This document shows positions 37,165 through 46,186 of a stretch of 64,000 nt of DNA, one piece after another (the first letter of the stretch is position 1; each line of letters starts with the position of its first letter). Origin of the DNA: CAYQIM01 sp964417555 (lineage in GTDB: Bacteria; Pseudomonadota; Gammaproteobacteria; Diplorickettsiales; Diplorickettsiaceae); contig CAYQIM010000059.1 in the NCBI GenBank assembly GCA_964417555.1, forward strand, positions 62,001 through 126,000. Reading direction: 5' to 3'. Below the pieces are notes generated by a model. The model was given only the letters and a program-made list of their open reading frames with translations. It made no database searches and had not been told where the DNA came from. Made by a program: the position numbers and the translations under genes.

Positions 37165-37343
37165 TGATTTTTCCTTTAATTCGCATTTTCAGTGCCATAT
37201 ATATCTTGTACTCGATAACTAATCAAAATTTAGTACACGCTTTCGGCTTGTGTTATGGCGCTCAATTTCAAATTCCCCTGCAAAAATTGATATGAAATTT
37301 ATTCAAATAAAATACCAACTTAAATTAAGCTGTTATAACGACT

Positions 37344-38090
37344 CTATTGATTCAAAGCAGTATATTCTTTAAATCCTTCGTCTACAGATCCAAAATATTT
37401 AAGCTGTCCTTTTTCTAACACAATCACTTTATTACAAAGGTTTTGAATGGTTTCATTGGAATGCGACGCCAATACTAGAATGCTGGACTGATCAATAAAC
37501 TCACTTAAGCGTTTTTGTGCTTTTTTTATAAAGGCTGAATCCCCTACCTCGATCATTTCATCCATCAATAAAATATCAGGCTTAATACATGTCGCGACGA
37601 CAAAGGCTAAACGTAATTGCATTCCCGCTGAGTAGGTTCGAACTGGCGCCAATAGATAATCACCTAACTCCGTAAACTCAGCTATTTGGCCTAATTTATC
37701 TTGAATTTCTTTACGCGTTAAACCCAGTAATAAACCTCTAACCATAATGTTTTCATAGCCTGTTGATTCCGGATTGATACCCAACATGACATTGAGTAAA
37801 GGCGAGATTTTACCTTCATAATGAATATGTCCCTGGATAGGTTCATAAATTTTTGCTAATACACGCAGCAAAGTACTTTTTCCGGCGCCATTATGGCCAA
37901 TCAGGCCGACACGATCGCCATGATTAAATTTTAGTGTAATTCTATCTAAGGCCTTCACCATAACGATTTTTTCTTTACTGTTTAATACCCCTCCGGTCGT
38001 TAGACGCAAAAATTGTTTCTTTAGAGAGCGTGTACTGAAATTATAAATAGGAAAATCGACCGAAACCGAATCAAGTTGTATAGTGGCCAT
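37344..38090 (-). CDS. wzt: O-antigen ABC exporter ATP-binding subunit Wzt, short form
   Basis: 248 residues with Walker A GHNGAGKSTLLRVLA, signature YSAGMQLRLAFV and Walker B ILLMDEMIEVGD. The conserved N-terminal MATIQLDSVSVDFPIY and the LILASHS-like switch fit polysaccharide exporters. It ends after the ATPase domain and has no C-terminal carbohydrate-binding domain, so it exports without a bound modified terminus, as in shorter Wzt forms. It follows wzm by 30 bases on the same strand. Confidence 0.9.
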   Translation of the reverse strand: MATIQLDSVSVDFPIYNFSTRSLKKQFLRLTTGGVLNSKEKIVMVKALDRITLKFNHGDRVGLIGHNGAGKSTLLRVLAKIYEPIQGHIHYEGKISPLLNVMLGINPESTGYENIMVRGLLLGLTRKEIQDKLGQIAEFTELGDYLLAPVRTYSAGMQLRLAFVVATCIKPDILLMDEMIEVGDSAFIKKAQKRLSEFIDQSSILVLASHSNETIQNLCNKVIVLEKGQLKYFGSVDEGFKEYTALNQ

Positions 38091-38120
38091 TTGTTAATCC
38101 TTTTTAGAAAACCTCACTTC

Positions 38121-38990
38121 TTATAGCCAATAAGCAATCCTTGCTCGATAACGTGCAAATATGACAAATGAAATGAATAAACCTAATGTTGTTACCGTAG
38201 CAATAAAACAAATCGTATAACTGGAAGGAAGCATGCCCAATAAAGGCTTTCTCAGTAATTCCATAAATTGCGCAAAAGGATTATAGTTAACGATATACTG
38301 GTAGTGTTCAGGTAGCACATTTGGCGACCATATAATGGGCGTTAAAAAAAATATGACTTGTACCAAACTGATAATCAATTGTGCAATATCACGGAAGCGA
38401 GTTCCTAAGATAGCCAATATCACACCATAAATCACACCATTTAACCAAATAACTAGTAAACTTAATAAAGCAAATAACGTATTCAGATTAATTTTCACTT
38501 CGAAAAGAAAAATAATAGGGACAAGAACGATAATATGATGAAAAAAAATAATAACACATCTACTTACCGCTCGAAAAACAAACACCGAGTATGGTTGCTT
38601 CATCTGTTTAATAAAATGTTCCGATTCAACAAAAATAGTCGCTCCTTCGGTTAATAAGGATGAAATAAGGCTCCAACCCAAAATACCGGTAGCCAGAAAA
38701 GGATAATATTGAGATAAATCCATTTTAAACAAGCGCCCATATAATAATCCCATCGTGTAAATTGTTATGGACATGCTTAAAGTAATCCAAAAAGGACCTA
38801 AAGTGGAACGCCGATAACGAAGTTTAACGTCTTGCCAAGCAAGTAAAAACCAAATACGCCATTCTTTCAGTCCATCAAAAATATCTGTTAATGCAAGACG
38901 ATAATTTGAATTTAACGCAAGCTTAGGAATGGAGTAAGTATCATCCAAAGGTAAGTTTTCTTCTTTTATTCCATCTATCATTTCAGCCAT
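38121..38990 (-). CDS. wzm: O-antigen ABC exporter permease Wzm
   Basis: 289 residues with an ABC-2 permease fold of six helices. The hallmark is DVKLRYRRSTLGPFWITLSM near the first helix, followed by the FFLTPIIWSP region and LAILGTRFRDIAQL. It forms the pore for the undecaprenyl-linked O-antigen with Wzt. It is the first gene of the wzm-wzt pair. Confidence 0.92.
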   Translation of the reverse strand: MAEMIDGIKEENLPLDDTYSIPKLALNSNYRLALTDIFDGLKEWRIWFLLAWQDVKLRYRRSTLGPFWITLSMSITIYTMGLLYGRLFKMDLSQYYPFLATGILGWSLISSLLTEGATIFVESEHFIKQMKQPYSVFVFRAVSRCVIIFFHHIIVLVPIIFLFEVKINLNTLFALLSLLVIWLNGVIYGVILAILGTRFRDIAQLIISLVQVIFFLTPIIWSPNVLPEHYQYIVNYNPFAQFMELLRKPLLGMLPSSYTICFIATVTTLGLFISFVIFARYRARIAYWL

Positions 38991-39079
38991 CCATGTTATT
39001 TAGCCTCACATTTGAAATTGAGCATTGCTGTGAGTATACAATCTTAAACGCTATCTTCTGATATCAAATTAACTTAAGC

Positions 39080-40738
39080 TTAAGTTGAAATGACTTTCAC
39101 TGCATTCAATGATTGTAAATGCTGTTTGCGTGTCGCTTCAACAAAACTCACGAATAAAGGATGTCCATCACGCGGATTTGAGGTGAACTCTGGATGAAAT
39201 TGACAACCAATAAACCAAGGATGATCCTGCAATTCAATCATCTCCACTAACTTTCCATCTTCTGAGCGCCCAGAAATAATTAATCCCCGTTCTTCCAGCT
39301 TAGGCAATAGTTGATCATTCACTTCATAACGATGACGATGGCGTTCAATAATTTTTGTCCTATCATATAAAGCTTTCGCTTTAGTACCCTCTTTAAGATA
39401 ACAGATCTGTCCACCTAAACGCATCGTACCGCCCAAATCTGAATCTTTATCCCGTTTTTCTAATTGACCTTCAGGTGTCATCCATTCGGTGACTAAAGCA
39501 ACCACAGGATAAGCGGTTTCTGGATTAAATTCGGTACTGTGTGCATCTTTCAATCCTACATGGCGAGCAAATTCTATCAGCGCCGTTTGCATACCTAAGC
39601 AAATGCCAAGATAAGGTACTCCGTTTTCACGCGCGTACTGCGCTGCCATTATCTTGCCATCAATACCGCGCTTACCAAAGCCACCAGGAACCAAAATAGC
39701 ATCTAAAGGTTCTAATAATTTTGTTCCCTGCTGTTCTAAAGCTTCCGCATCGATATAAACAATATTGACATGGGTATGCGTTTTAATACCGGCATGAATC
39801 AATGCCTCACTTAAGGATTTATAAGAATCCGCCAAGCCCATATACTTGCCTACCATCCCAATTTTCACTTCTGCTGTAGGGTTCTCTCTGGCAGCCACTA
39901 CCTCTTCCCAGGCCTTTAAATCAGCGGCTGGATAATCTCTTAAACCAAATCGCTGCAGTACCATTTCATCAAGCGCTTGCTGATGTAATAGTAAAGGAAT
40001 ACGATAAATATTATTCACATCCGGCAATGAAATAACTCCAGCACGTTCAACGTTAGTAAACAACGCAATTTTTTCTCGTGAATGTTCTGAAATTTCTTCC
40101 TTTGAACGGCAAATTAACATATCGGCTTGGATACCAATCGATCGTAATTCTTTTGTCGAATGCTGGGTGGGTTTGGTTTTAATTTCACCGGCGGTACCAA
40201 TATAAGGCACCCAGGTTAGATGGATAAATAAGGTTTGCTGGCTCCCTAACTCAATACGTAATTGCCGTATCGCTTCTAAAAATGGCAATGATTCAATGTC
40301 ACCTACAGTGCCACCGATCTCTACTAGAGCAATATCTGCCTCATTGGCCCCTTTAATAATGGCATGCTTGATTTCATCCGTCACATGAGGAATGACTTGG
40401 ACAGTGCCTCCTAAATAATCACCACGACGCTCTTTACGCAGTACACGAGCATAAATCTGACCCGCGGTAAAATTATTATTTCGCGTCATCTTAGCACGAA
40501 CAAAGCGTTCGTAATGACCGAGATCAAGATCGGTTTCTGCACCATCTTCGGTGACAAACACCTCGCCATGCTGATAGGGGCTCATGGTACCTGGATCAAC
40601 ATTCAAATAAGGATCGAGTTTAAGCAGACTAATTTTAAGACCGCGGGATTCTAATATCGCCCCTAAAGAAGCTGCCGCAATGCCTTTCCCTAAAGAAGAA
40701 ACGACGCCACCGGTAATAAAAATATATCGCGTTGCCAT
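39080..40738 (-). CDS. pyrG: CTP synthase
   Basis: Makes CTP from UTP and glutamine. The 552 residues have the synthetase domain (GGVVSSLGKGIAAASLG, VFVTEDGAETDLDLGHYERF) and the glutamine amidotransferase domain with the nucleophile Cys in LGICLGMQTAL and His/Glu in CQFHPEFTSNP. Its ATG directly follows the DUF2063 stop, so it is at the end of the MNIO operon or shares its transcript. CTP is also the substrate of RfbF nearby. Confidence 0.98.
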   Translation of the reverse strand: MATRYIFITGGVVSSLGKGIAAASLGAILESRGLKISLLKLDPYLNVDPGTMSPYQHGEVFVTEDGAETDLDLGHYERFVRAKMTRNNNFTAGQIYARVLRKERRGDYLGGTVQVIPHVTDEIKHAIIKGANEADIALVEIGGTVGDIESLPFLEAIRQLRIELGSQQTLFIHLTWVPYIGTAGEIKTKPTQHSTKELRSIGIQADMLICRSKEEISEHSREKIALFTNVERAGVISLPDVNNIYRIPLLLHQQALDEMVLQRFGLRDYPAADLKAWEEVVAARENPTAEVKIGMVGKYMGLADSYKSLSEALIHAGIKTHTHVNIVYIDAEALEQQGTKLLEPLDAILVPGGFGKRGIDGKIMAAQYARENGVPYLGICLGMQTALIEFARHVGLKDAHSTEFNPETAYPVVALVTEWMTPEGQLEKRDKDSDLGGTMRLGGQICYLKEGTKAKALYDRTKIIERHRHRYEVNDQLLPKLEERGLIISGRSEDGKLVEMIELQDHPWFIGCQFHPEFTSNPRDGHPLFVSFVEATRKQHLQSLNAVKVIST

Positions 40739-41512
40739 TTAAGAAATGTAAACCTCCGAAAACCATTGATTATCTAAACATCGTGTCAGACAGTTTGCCA
40801 CTAAGGTAGCCGCTTGGGTTTCACTCGCTATACCACTGGCATAAACTGATGCACACACATCAGCAAAACAGGCACCTGTTTGAAAGGCTTGGAAAGCGAT
40901 GGCTTCCGACTCTGTCAAACTCATGGCATAAGACTGTAATTCCTTGCGCCAAACAATGCAATACGAATTTTCTTTATGTAAGGCAGGAAGTTCAGCTTTT
41001 TGAACTAATGCTTTCCAAAAAGCAAACGTATTCCACTGAAAGTTTAAAAATTGAACAGATGGATGACACCTGAAGCAGAGGGATGGCCAATTCTGCGTAG
41101 GGATCCCCGACAATAAGCTGTGACTTAAAAAAGGCGCATCGGCAGCCTCTAGACTCAGACTTAGGGCACAAATGATGGCGGCTAATTCACTTAAATAAGC
41201 TTCCTCATGACAAGTTGCTAAAAACTGAGGAAACTGTTTGGTAAATTGAGAAATAGAGTAGAAACGTGAGGGGTATTCATCAATGTAGACCTCAGATAGC
41301 TCAGCAAAACGCTCATCGCCGAGATGGGTATGTAGCACCCCATATTCTTTTTCTAGCGCATCGAGAAGCCGCCAATGATAGCCATTGGCATAAACAGCCA
41401 ATCGTTCGTCAAGGAGACCATTCACTGGACAAATTAATTGTGACGTAATCCCTTCATCCTCTTTCAACAAATGGTTTTGGAATGCTTGTTGTAAACTAAC
41501 TAATGCAGACAT
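40739..41512 (-). CDS. DUF2063 (HvfC-like) partner protein of the MNIO enzyme
   Basis: 257 residues. The N-terminal half matches DUF2063/HvfC: LQQAFQNHLL, RLAVYANGYHWRLLDALE and the YPSRFYSISQFTKQFPQFLA block. The C-terminal half is less conserved. In studied systems this protein binds the precursor peptide and presents it to the DUF692 enzyme. It overlaps the DUF692 gene by 17 bases and abuts pyrG, which indicates one transcript. Confidence 0.85.
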   Translation of the reverse strand: MSALVSLQQAFQNHLLKEDEGITSQLICPVNGLLDERLAVYANGYHWRLLDALEKEYGVLHTHLGDERFAELSEVYIDEYPSRFYSISQFTKQFPQFLATCHEEAYLSELAAIICALSLSLEAADAPFLSHSLLSGIPTQNWPSLCFRCHPSVQFLNFQWNTFAFWKALVQKAELPALHKENSYCIVWRKELQSYAMSLTESEAIAFQAFQTGACFADVCASVYASGIASETQAATLVANCLTRCLDNQWFSEVYIS

Positions 41513-42332
41513 TTTCCTCTTTCCATACTGTTTCTGCGATCTGTTTTGCCTGTTGTAACTCGGCTAATAATTCTGCCAACTGCGGAATATTATCGTCACG
41601 TTCTATCATCGTAGACACGTGACCAAAACGGCGCAAAGCGGTCGCATAAAGCGACCAAACCGAATCAATAACCGACGCATCATGCGTATCGATAATATGA
41701 TCACCACAATTTTTATGTCCTGCTAAATGGAATTGGCGTACACGATCGATTGGAATCGCATTGATATAATCCAATGGATCAAACTGGTGATTCACTGAAC
41801 TGACATAAATATTATTAATATCAAGTAAAATAAAACAATCCGCCTGCTCAGTAATAGCGGCTAAAAATTCCCATTCTTTCATCGTTGAAGCTCGATATTC
41901 AATGTAGCTGGACACGTTTTCTAATAAAATCTGCCGCCCTAGAAAATCTTGTACTCGTTTCACCCGCTCTACGACATGCTTTAACGCTTCTTCGGTATAA
42001 GGAAGCGGTAAAAGATCGTGAACATTCACTTCATTGATACCTGTCCAACATAAGTGATCAGAAACCCATGCCGGTTGTACCGAGGCAGCTAATTCTTTTA
42101 CTTTTTTTAAATAATCAAAATTAATCGGATCACAACTTCCTATGGATAAGGATACGCCGTGCATCACGACCGGATAAAATTCACGAATACGATGGAGATA
42201 ATAAAGTGGTCTGCCGCCCGATACCAAATAATCTTCAGTAATGACCTCAAACCAATCAATTTTAGGATGCGTTTCTAAAATAGCCGTGTAATGTTGTGCA
42301 CGTAAACCGAGACCGAAGCCAAGAAAATCCAT
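41496..42332 (-). CDS. DUF692 multinuclear non-heme iron oxidase (MNIO, HvfB-like)
   Basis: 278 residues, TIM-barrel fold. Metal-ligand regions of this family are visible in order: MHGVSLSIGS, VSDHLCWTG, LLENVSSYI, LLDINNIYVSSVNH, FHLAGHKNCGDHIIDTHD and TMIERDDNIP. These enzymes use two or three irons to oxidise Cys residues of ribosomal peptides, for example to oxazolone-thioamide in copper-binding bufferins or HvfA. The Cys-rich peptide gene lies 117 bases upstream. DUF2063 follows with an overlap. The natural substrate here is inferred. Confidence 0.9.
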   Translation of the reverse strand: MDFLGFGLGLRAQHYTAILETHPKIDWFEVITEDYLVSGGRPLYYLHRIREFYPVVMHGVSLSIGSCDPINFDYLKKVKELAASVQPAWVSDHLCWTGINEVNVHDLLPLPYTEEALKHVVERVKRVQDFLGRQILLENVSSYIEYRASTMKEWEFLAAITEQADCFILLDINNIYVSSVNHQFDPLDYINAIPIDRVRQFHLAGHKNCGDHIIDTHDASVIDSVWSLYATALRRFGHVSTMIERDDNIPQLAELLAELQQAKQIAETVWKEENVCIS

Positions 42333-42363
42333 CAGAAAAACAACCTACTATTCATAACGGCTA

Positions 42364-42393
42364 TAAAAAAAGCCGCGTTTCAAACGCGGCTTT
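42364..42393 (-). terminator. Rho-independent terminator between the precursor peptide gene and the MNIO gene
   Basis: On the minus strand AAAGCCGCGTTT and AAACGCGGCTTT pair with a one-base loop and are followed by a T7 run. It lies 57 bases after the Cys-rich peptide gene and 32 bases before the MNIO gene start. It would stop most transcripts after the precursor and let some read through into the MNIO, DUF2063 and pyrG genes. Confidence 0.75.
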
Positions 42394-42449
42394 AATTGTA
42401 CACACACTATTTGCTAATGGAAAGCCATTAGACAAACGTGGATGAATTC

Positions 42450-42701
42450 TTATGCATTCATTTGTACTTGTGTATTTTCTGCTCGGCAGCGGCGATGATG
42501 GCGTCTTTTATGTTTTTTGGTAGGACATACTTGTTTACAGCTACTCATGCACTTGCAAGTATTGCAGGGTGCAGCGCAAGGTGTTTCACAAATAGGCGTA
42601 TTTTCTGGCACATTTCGCGCACCGGTAGCACAACCTGAAAGTATGATAGCAGCTGCAGCGGCTGCAATAACGAGACCCGTCTTTTTCATGATCATGATCA
42701 T
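42450..42701 (-). CDS. Cys-rich lipoprotein-like peptide, candidate MNIO substrate (RiPP precursor)
   Basis: 83 residues, preceded by AGGGGATAG 3-8 bases before the first ATG. It has a Lys-Lys hydrophobic signal (about 6-23) ending in the lipobox LSGC (Cys24), then eight Cys (38, 42, 46, 49, 51, 55, 59, 72), spaced mainly CxxxC, and a basic His/Arg/Lys segment (KKHKRRHHRR). Being directly upstream of the DUF692-DUF2063 pair makes it the likely substrate. It does not have the EGKCG repeats of HvfA or the DUF2282 pattern I know. It may instead be an unrelated Cys-rich lipoprotein. Confidence 0.65.
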   Translation of the reverse strand: MIMIMKKTGLVIAAAAAAIILSGCATGARNVPENTPICETPCAAPCNTCKCMSSCKQVCPTKKHKRRHHRRCRAENTQVQMNA

Positions 42702-42834
42702 CTATCCCCTGTAATAAAAATGGATTAAGAAAAATTTTTCTGTCGCTAGATCGATGTTGACAACAACTAAAGCGTATTCATGACTAGCAACAACTTAGTT
42801 TTTATACATAATTAGAAAAGAATGCAAGTATTTT

Positions 42835-43908
42835 TTAGTTTTCATTCAATAAATGCGCAAAAACTATACTATTTTTCTTTCTATAAAGCTGGCGTCGTAA
42901 ATAAGTTATGCTTATAAAATAAAGCACAAAAAGAATTAAAAAACTAATAAACAAAATTCCTTCTGCCAATTGATAATAATAGGCCAATAAACCTAAGCTA
43001 CCGAGTACTAAATTTATACCCCCTAAAACTAGACAAATTTGCAGCGCAGAAAAATTAAATCCAACTAATAAATGGTGTAAATGTTGTCGATCCGAAGAAA
43101 AAATTGATTTCTTTTTACTCACTCTATAAAGCATTACAGCCGTTGTATCAAATAAAGGTAATATCATAATCCATAACATAGTAACGGGTGTTATTATCTG
43201 CGCTCCGGTCTGAGAAAGATCAATTAAAAACCAAACCAAAACAAACCCTAAAAACATACTACCTGCATCTCCCATAAAAACTTGGGCATGCAAACGACTA
43301 GGCCATCTAAAGTTAAGACATAAAAAAGCCAATACAGTCGCTATAACAACTAATAAAATAGGCACGGCTGAAATTTGGCCGTTCGTTATTGCACAATAAA
43401 TTAATAAGAGTAATTCTATCAACACAAGTGTTCCTGCCAAACCATCGATACCATCTGTCATATTAATCGCATTAATAATACCTAATCCCGCTATAATAGT
43501 GACGGGAAGGCTATAAATACCTAACCCTATCTCTCTATAAAAAATCAAGTTACCCAAATGCGTTAACTTTATTCCGCCCCAAAAAAACATCAATAATAAA
43601 GCAAAAATTTGCGCTACAAATCGGCTTTTAGGTGAAAGTTCATGAAAGTCATCCAATAAACCGACAAAAACTAATAATGCCGAGCCAGCAATAAAACTAC
43701 GATAATATTGTAAAGAAATCGGTAAGGTTAAAAGTGCAGCGAGAAAGCCAATAAACATCGCTAATCCGCCTATCAAGGGAATATCGCCTTGATGCTGTTT
43801 GCGACTATTGGGTGCATCGACTAAGCCAAGGCGTAGCGCCAATGGTTTCAACAAAAATATACAGCTTAATGTAATAAAAAACGCAATAAAGGCAGAGAAT
43901 AAATACAT
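42835..43908 (-). CDS. wecA: Undecaprenyl-phosphate GlcNAc-1-phosphate transferase (WecA family)
   Basis: 357 residues with about ten membrane helices. It loads the first sugar phosphate on undecaprenyl phosphate. Family motifs are GLLDDFHEL, NMTDGIDGLAG, FMGDAGSMFLGF and the catalytic-region HLHHLL. It is WecA-like rather than MraY-like (no MraY DD-motif spacing at the N-terminus; ends in the same HLHHLL). Most likely it primes O-antigen that Wzm/Wzt exports. Separated from msbA by a 350-base region carrying a MITE-like element. Confidence 0.9.
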   Translation of the reverse strand: MYLFSAFIAFFITLSCIFLLKPLALRLGLVDAPNSRKQHQGDIPLIGGLAMFIGFLAALLTLPISLQYYRSFIAGSALLVFVGLLDDFHELSPKSRFVAQIFALLLMFFWGGIKLTHLGNLIFYREIGLGIYSLPVTIIAGLGIINAINMTDGIDGLAGTLVLIELLLLIYCAITNGQISAVPILLVVIATVLAFLCLNFRWPSRLHAQVFMGDAGSMFLGFVLVWFLIDLSQTGAQIITPVTMLWIMILPLFDTTAVMLYRVSKKKSIFSSDRQHLHHLLVGFNFSALQICLVLGGINLVLGSLGLLAYYYQLAEGILFISFLILFVLYFISITYLRRQLYRKKNSIVFAHLLNEN

Positions 43909-43972
43909 TGTTTAAATTCCTTTTATAACAATTTTTATTAAATTATTAAGTCGTTTTCTGAATTGACTTTTC

Positions 43973-44112
43973 TAGGAGTTTCGCGAATCGATACATCTCG
44001 AATCGTCGGGTCCTGTCGCTCTCGGCATCCTGCACTTAATTTTTTCAAATTAAGTGCAGGATTAGCCTATGCGTCAGCCGGCGCCGATGAATTTTTATTT
44101 ACGAAACTCCTA
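43973..44112. mobile_element. MITE-like element of a second type, TA-flanked
   Basis: 140 bp in the 350-base gap between msbA and wecA. It begins TA-GGAGTTTCG and ends CGAAACTCC-TA, a perfect 9-bp terminal inverted repeat with a TA on each side, the target duplication of IS630/Tc1-type elements. Inside lies a perfect 14-bp stem ATCCTGCACTTAAT with ATTAAGTGCAGGAT (44027-44062). It carries no gene. The rest of this gap has nothing else that I can identify. Confidence 0.6.
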
Positions 44113-44258
44113 TTTTCTTGAAACCATATACAATCCTAATTCTTTAAAATCATCGCTTAAACTTAAGTTAAAAAGGCGAAGTAATTTTTTAAAAAAGAAA
44201 ATCAATTTCCAATAAATTTATTTTTGAGAAATAGATATCGAAATAATAAACTTTCTAA

Positions 44259-45992
44259 TTAAACAGCAAACTGCATACTATAAAGTTTGGCGTAATAACC
44301 ATTTTTTGCGAGTAATTCTTGATGTGTGCCGGTTTCAACAATGCAACCGTCATCTAAAACTAAAATTTTGCTGGCTTTTTCTACCGTAGAAAGTCGATGT
44401 GCAATGACTAAGGTCGTGCGATTGTGCATAAGCTCCTCTAATGCCGCTTGTATATGCCGTTCTGCTTCGGTATCTAGCGCGGAAGTCGCTTCGTCTAAAA
44501 TTAAAAAGGGCGCATTTTTAAGTAAAGCACGTGCAATAGCAATTCGCTGTCGCTGCCCTCCTGATAGTAGCACACCATTTTCACCGATTAAAGTGTTAAG
44601 CCCTTCCGGTAATTGTTGAATAAATTCCATTGCATGTGCTGCTTTTGCAGCACGAATAATGTTGGATTCACTAATATGGCTTAATTGACCATAAGCAATA
44701 TTGTGGGCAATCGTATCGTTAAATAAAGTCACATGTTGTGAAACTAAAGCAAATTGACTGCGCAGATCATGTAATTTTAATTCGCGAATATCAATACCAT
44801 CAATGAGGATCTTTCCGTTATAGTTATCGTAGAAACGCGGCAATAGATTAACTAAAGTTGATTTTCCACTACCGGATCGCCCGACGATAGCAACTGTTTC
44901 GCCAGCATTAACCTTGAAATTAATATCTTGTAAAACCGATTGCTTGGGTTGATAAGCAAAACTAACCTGCCTATATTCTAAAGTGCCTTCTACTGTCTTT
45001 AAAATATGAGTCCCTTGATCCGGTTCTGCTTTCTCATCCAGTAAACTGAAGATACTATTCGCTGCTGAAATACCACGTTGAATAATAGAATTAACGGCGG
45101 CTAAATTTCGCATCGGTTTTAGTAATAACAGCATCGATGTGACCATAGAGGCAAATCCGCCCGCGTTAATATGTGTCAAATGTGAGGTGGCAAGGTAAAT
45201 CGTAATCACGACGATTCCCCCTGCAATCAACTGAACCGCTGTGCTTGCCAAAGAACTCGTCACCACCACTTTTAATTCACGAAAGCGATTTTTTCCTAGC
45301 AATTTTTCAAATTTTTGTGTTTCATATTTTTCTCCGCCAAACGTGCGAATCACTTTATAACCATCAATCACCTCTTCAGCGACTTGTGTTAATTCGCTCA
45401 TAGAATCTTGCACTGCTTTATTTAATCCACGCATACGACGACTAGAATAACGGGCTATCCAAATCATCGTGGGCACCGCAACAAAAAAAAGAAAACTTAA
45501 TTGCCAACTTGCCATTAACATAATGACAATTAAACCTGCAATAAAAGCACTTTCTTGCACCAAGGTAATTAATGAATTGGTACTCACATTCGCTATTTGC
45601 TCAACATTGTAAATAATCGTAGAAAGTAATTGACCCGAAGTGGTGTTATCGTAAAAAGAAGCTGGTAATCGTAATAGTTTATTCAATACTTCCTGTCGAA
45701 TCTCCATCACCGTACTTCTCGCAACACGCGCTAAACAATAACCTGAAGCAAAGTTGGAAAAGCCACGCACAACAAAAGCAATCACTAAAATTAAAGGCAA
45801 ATAACGGATAAAGTGAATATCCTTATCCACAAAACCTTTATTCAGTAAAGGTTTTAAAAACCATACCAAACCCGCATCGGTAGCGGCCAAAAAAACCGTG
45901 CCTATTATCCCTAATAAAAACCAACACCAGTTACGATGTACATAACGCAATAAACGACGGTAGGTATAAAAATGGGATGTAGATTCTGTCAT
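44259..45992 (-). CDS. msbA: Lipid A-core flippase MsbA
   Basis: Homodimeric ABC exporter that moves lipid A-core across the inner membrane. The 577 residues have six helices in the N-terminal half and an ATPase domain with Walker A GRSGSGKSTLVNLLP, signature LLSGGQRQRIAIARAL, Walker B APFLILDEATSALD, and the H-loop VIAHRLST. The length is standard. It is monocistronic here, without the usual neighbour lpxK. Confidence 0.95.
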   Translation of the reverse strand: MTESTSHFYTYRRLLRYVHRNWCWFLLGIIGTVFLAATDAGLVWFLKPLLNKGFVDKDIHFIRYLPLILVIAFVVRGFSNFASGYCLARVARSTVMEIRQEVLNKLLRLPASFYDNTTSGQLLSTIIYNVEQIANVSTNSLITLVQESAFIAGLIVIMLMASWQLSFLFFVAVPTMIWIARYSSRRMRGLNKAVQDSMSELTQVAEEVIDGYKVIRTFGGEKYETQKFEKLLGKNRFRELKVVVTSSLASTAVQLIAGGIVVITIYLATSHLTHINAGGFASMVTSMLLLLKPMRNLAAVNSIIQRGISAANSIFSLLDEKAEPDQGTHILKTVEGTLEYRQVSFAYQPKQSVLQDINFKVNAGETVAIVGRSGSGKSTLVNLLPRFYDNYNGKILIDGIDIRELKLHDLRSQFALVSQHVTLFNDTIAHNIAYGQLSHISESNIIRAAKAAHAMEFIQQLPEGLNTLIGENGVLLSGGQRQRIAIARALLKNAPFLILDEATSALDTEAERHIQAALEELMHNRTTLVIAHRLSTVEKASKILVLDDGCIVETGTHQELLAKNGYYAKLYSMQFAV

Positions 45993-46039
45993 AGTTTTTC
46001 AACGTTGCTGATGCCAAGCTCCGCTTAAGTACCTAAACT

Positions 46040-46186
46040 TAGAAAATGTCTTCAAATGTGCTAGGACGAGATAAGAAACGTTGTTTTTCGAGTAGCGCAA
46101 CGGAGCATACATGAAGTATGTAAGTAGCGAAACACAGGGAAACAACGTTTCTTAACCGTCATCGTGCATTTGAAGACATTTTCTTA
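46040..46186. mobile_element. MITE-like palindromic element, copy 2
   Basis: 147 bp, nearly a perfect palindrome. The ends are TTAGAAAATGTCTTCAAATG on the left and CATTTGAAGACATTTTCTTA on the right; inner arms AAACGTTGTTTTTC and GGAAACAACGTTT also pair. TA is present at both edges. The right edge lies on the TAA stop of tldD (46184-46186). It matches copies 1 and 3 along its whole length and in the same orientation. Confidence 0.8.
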
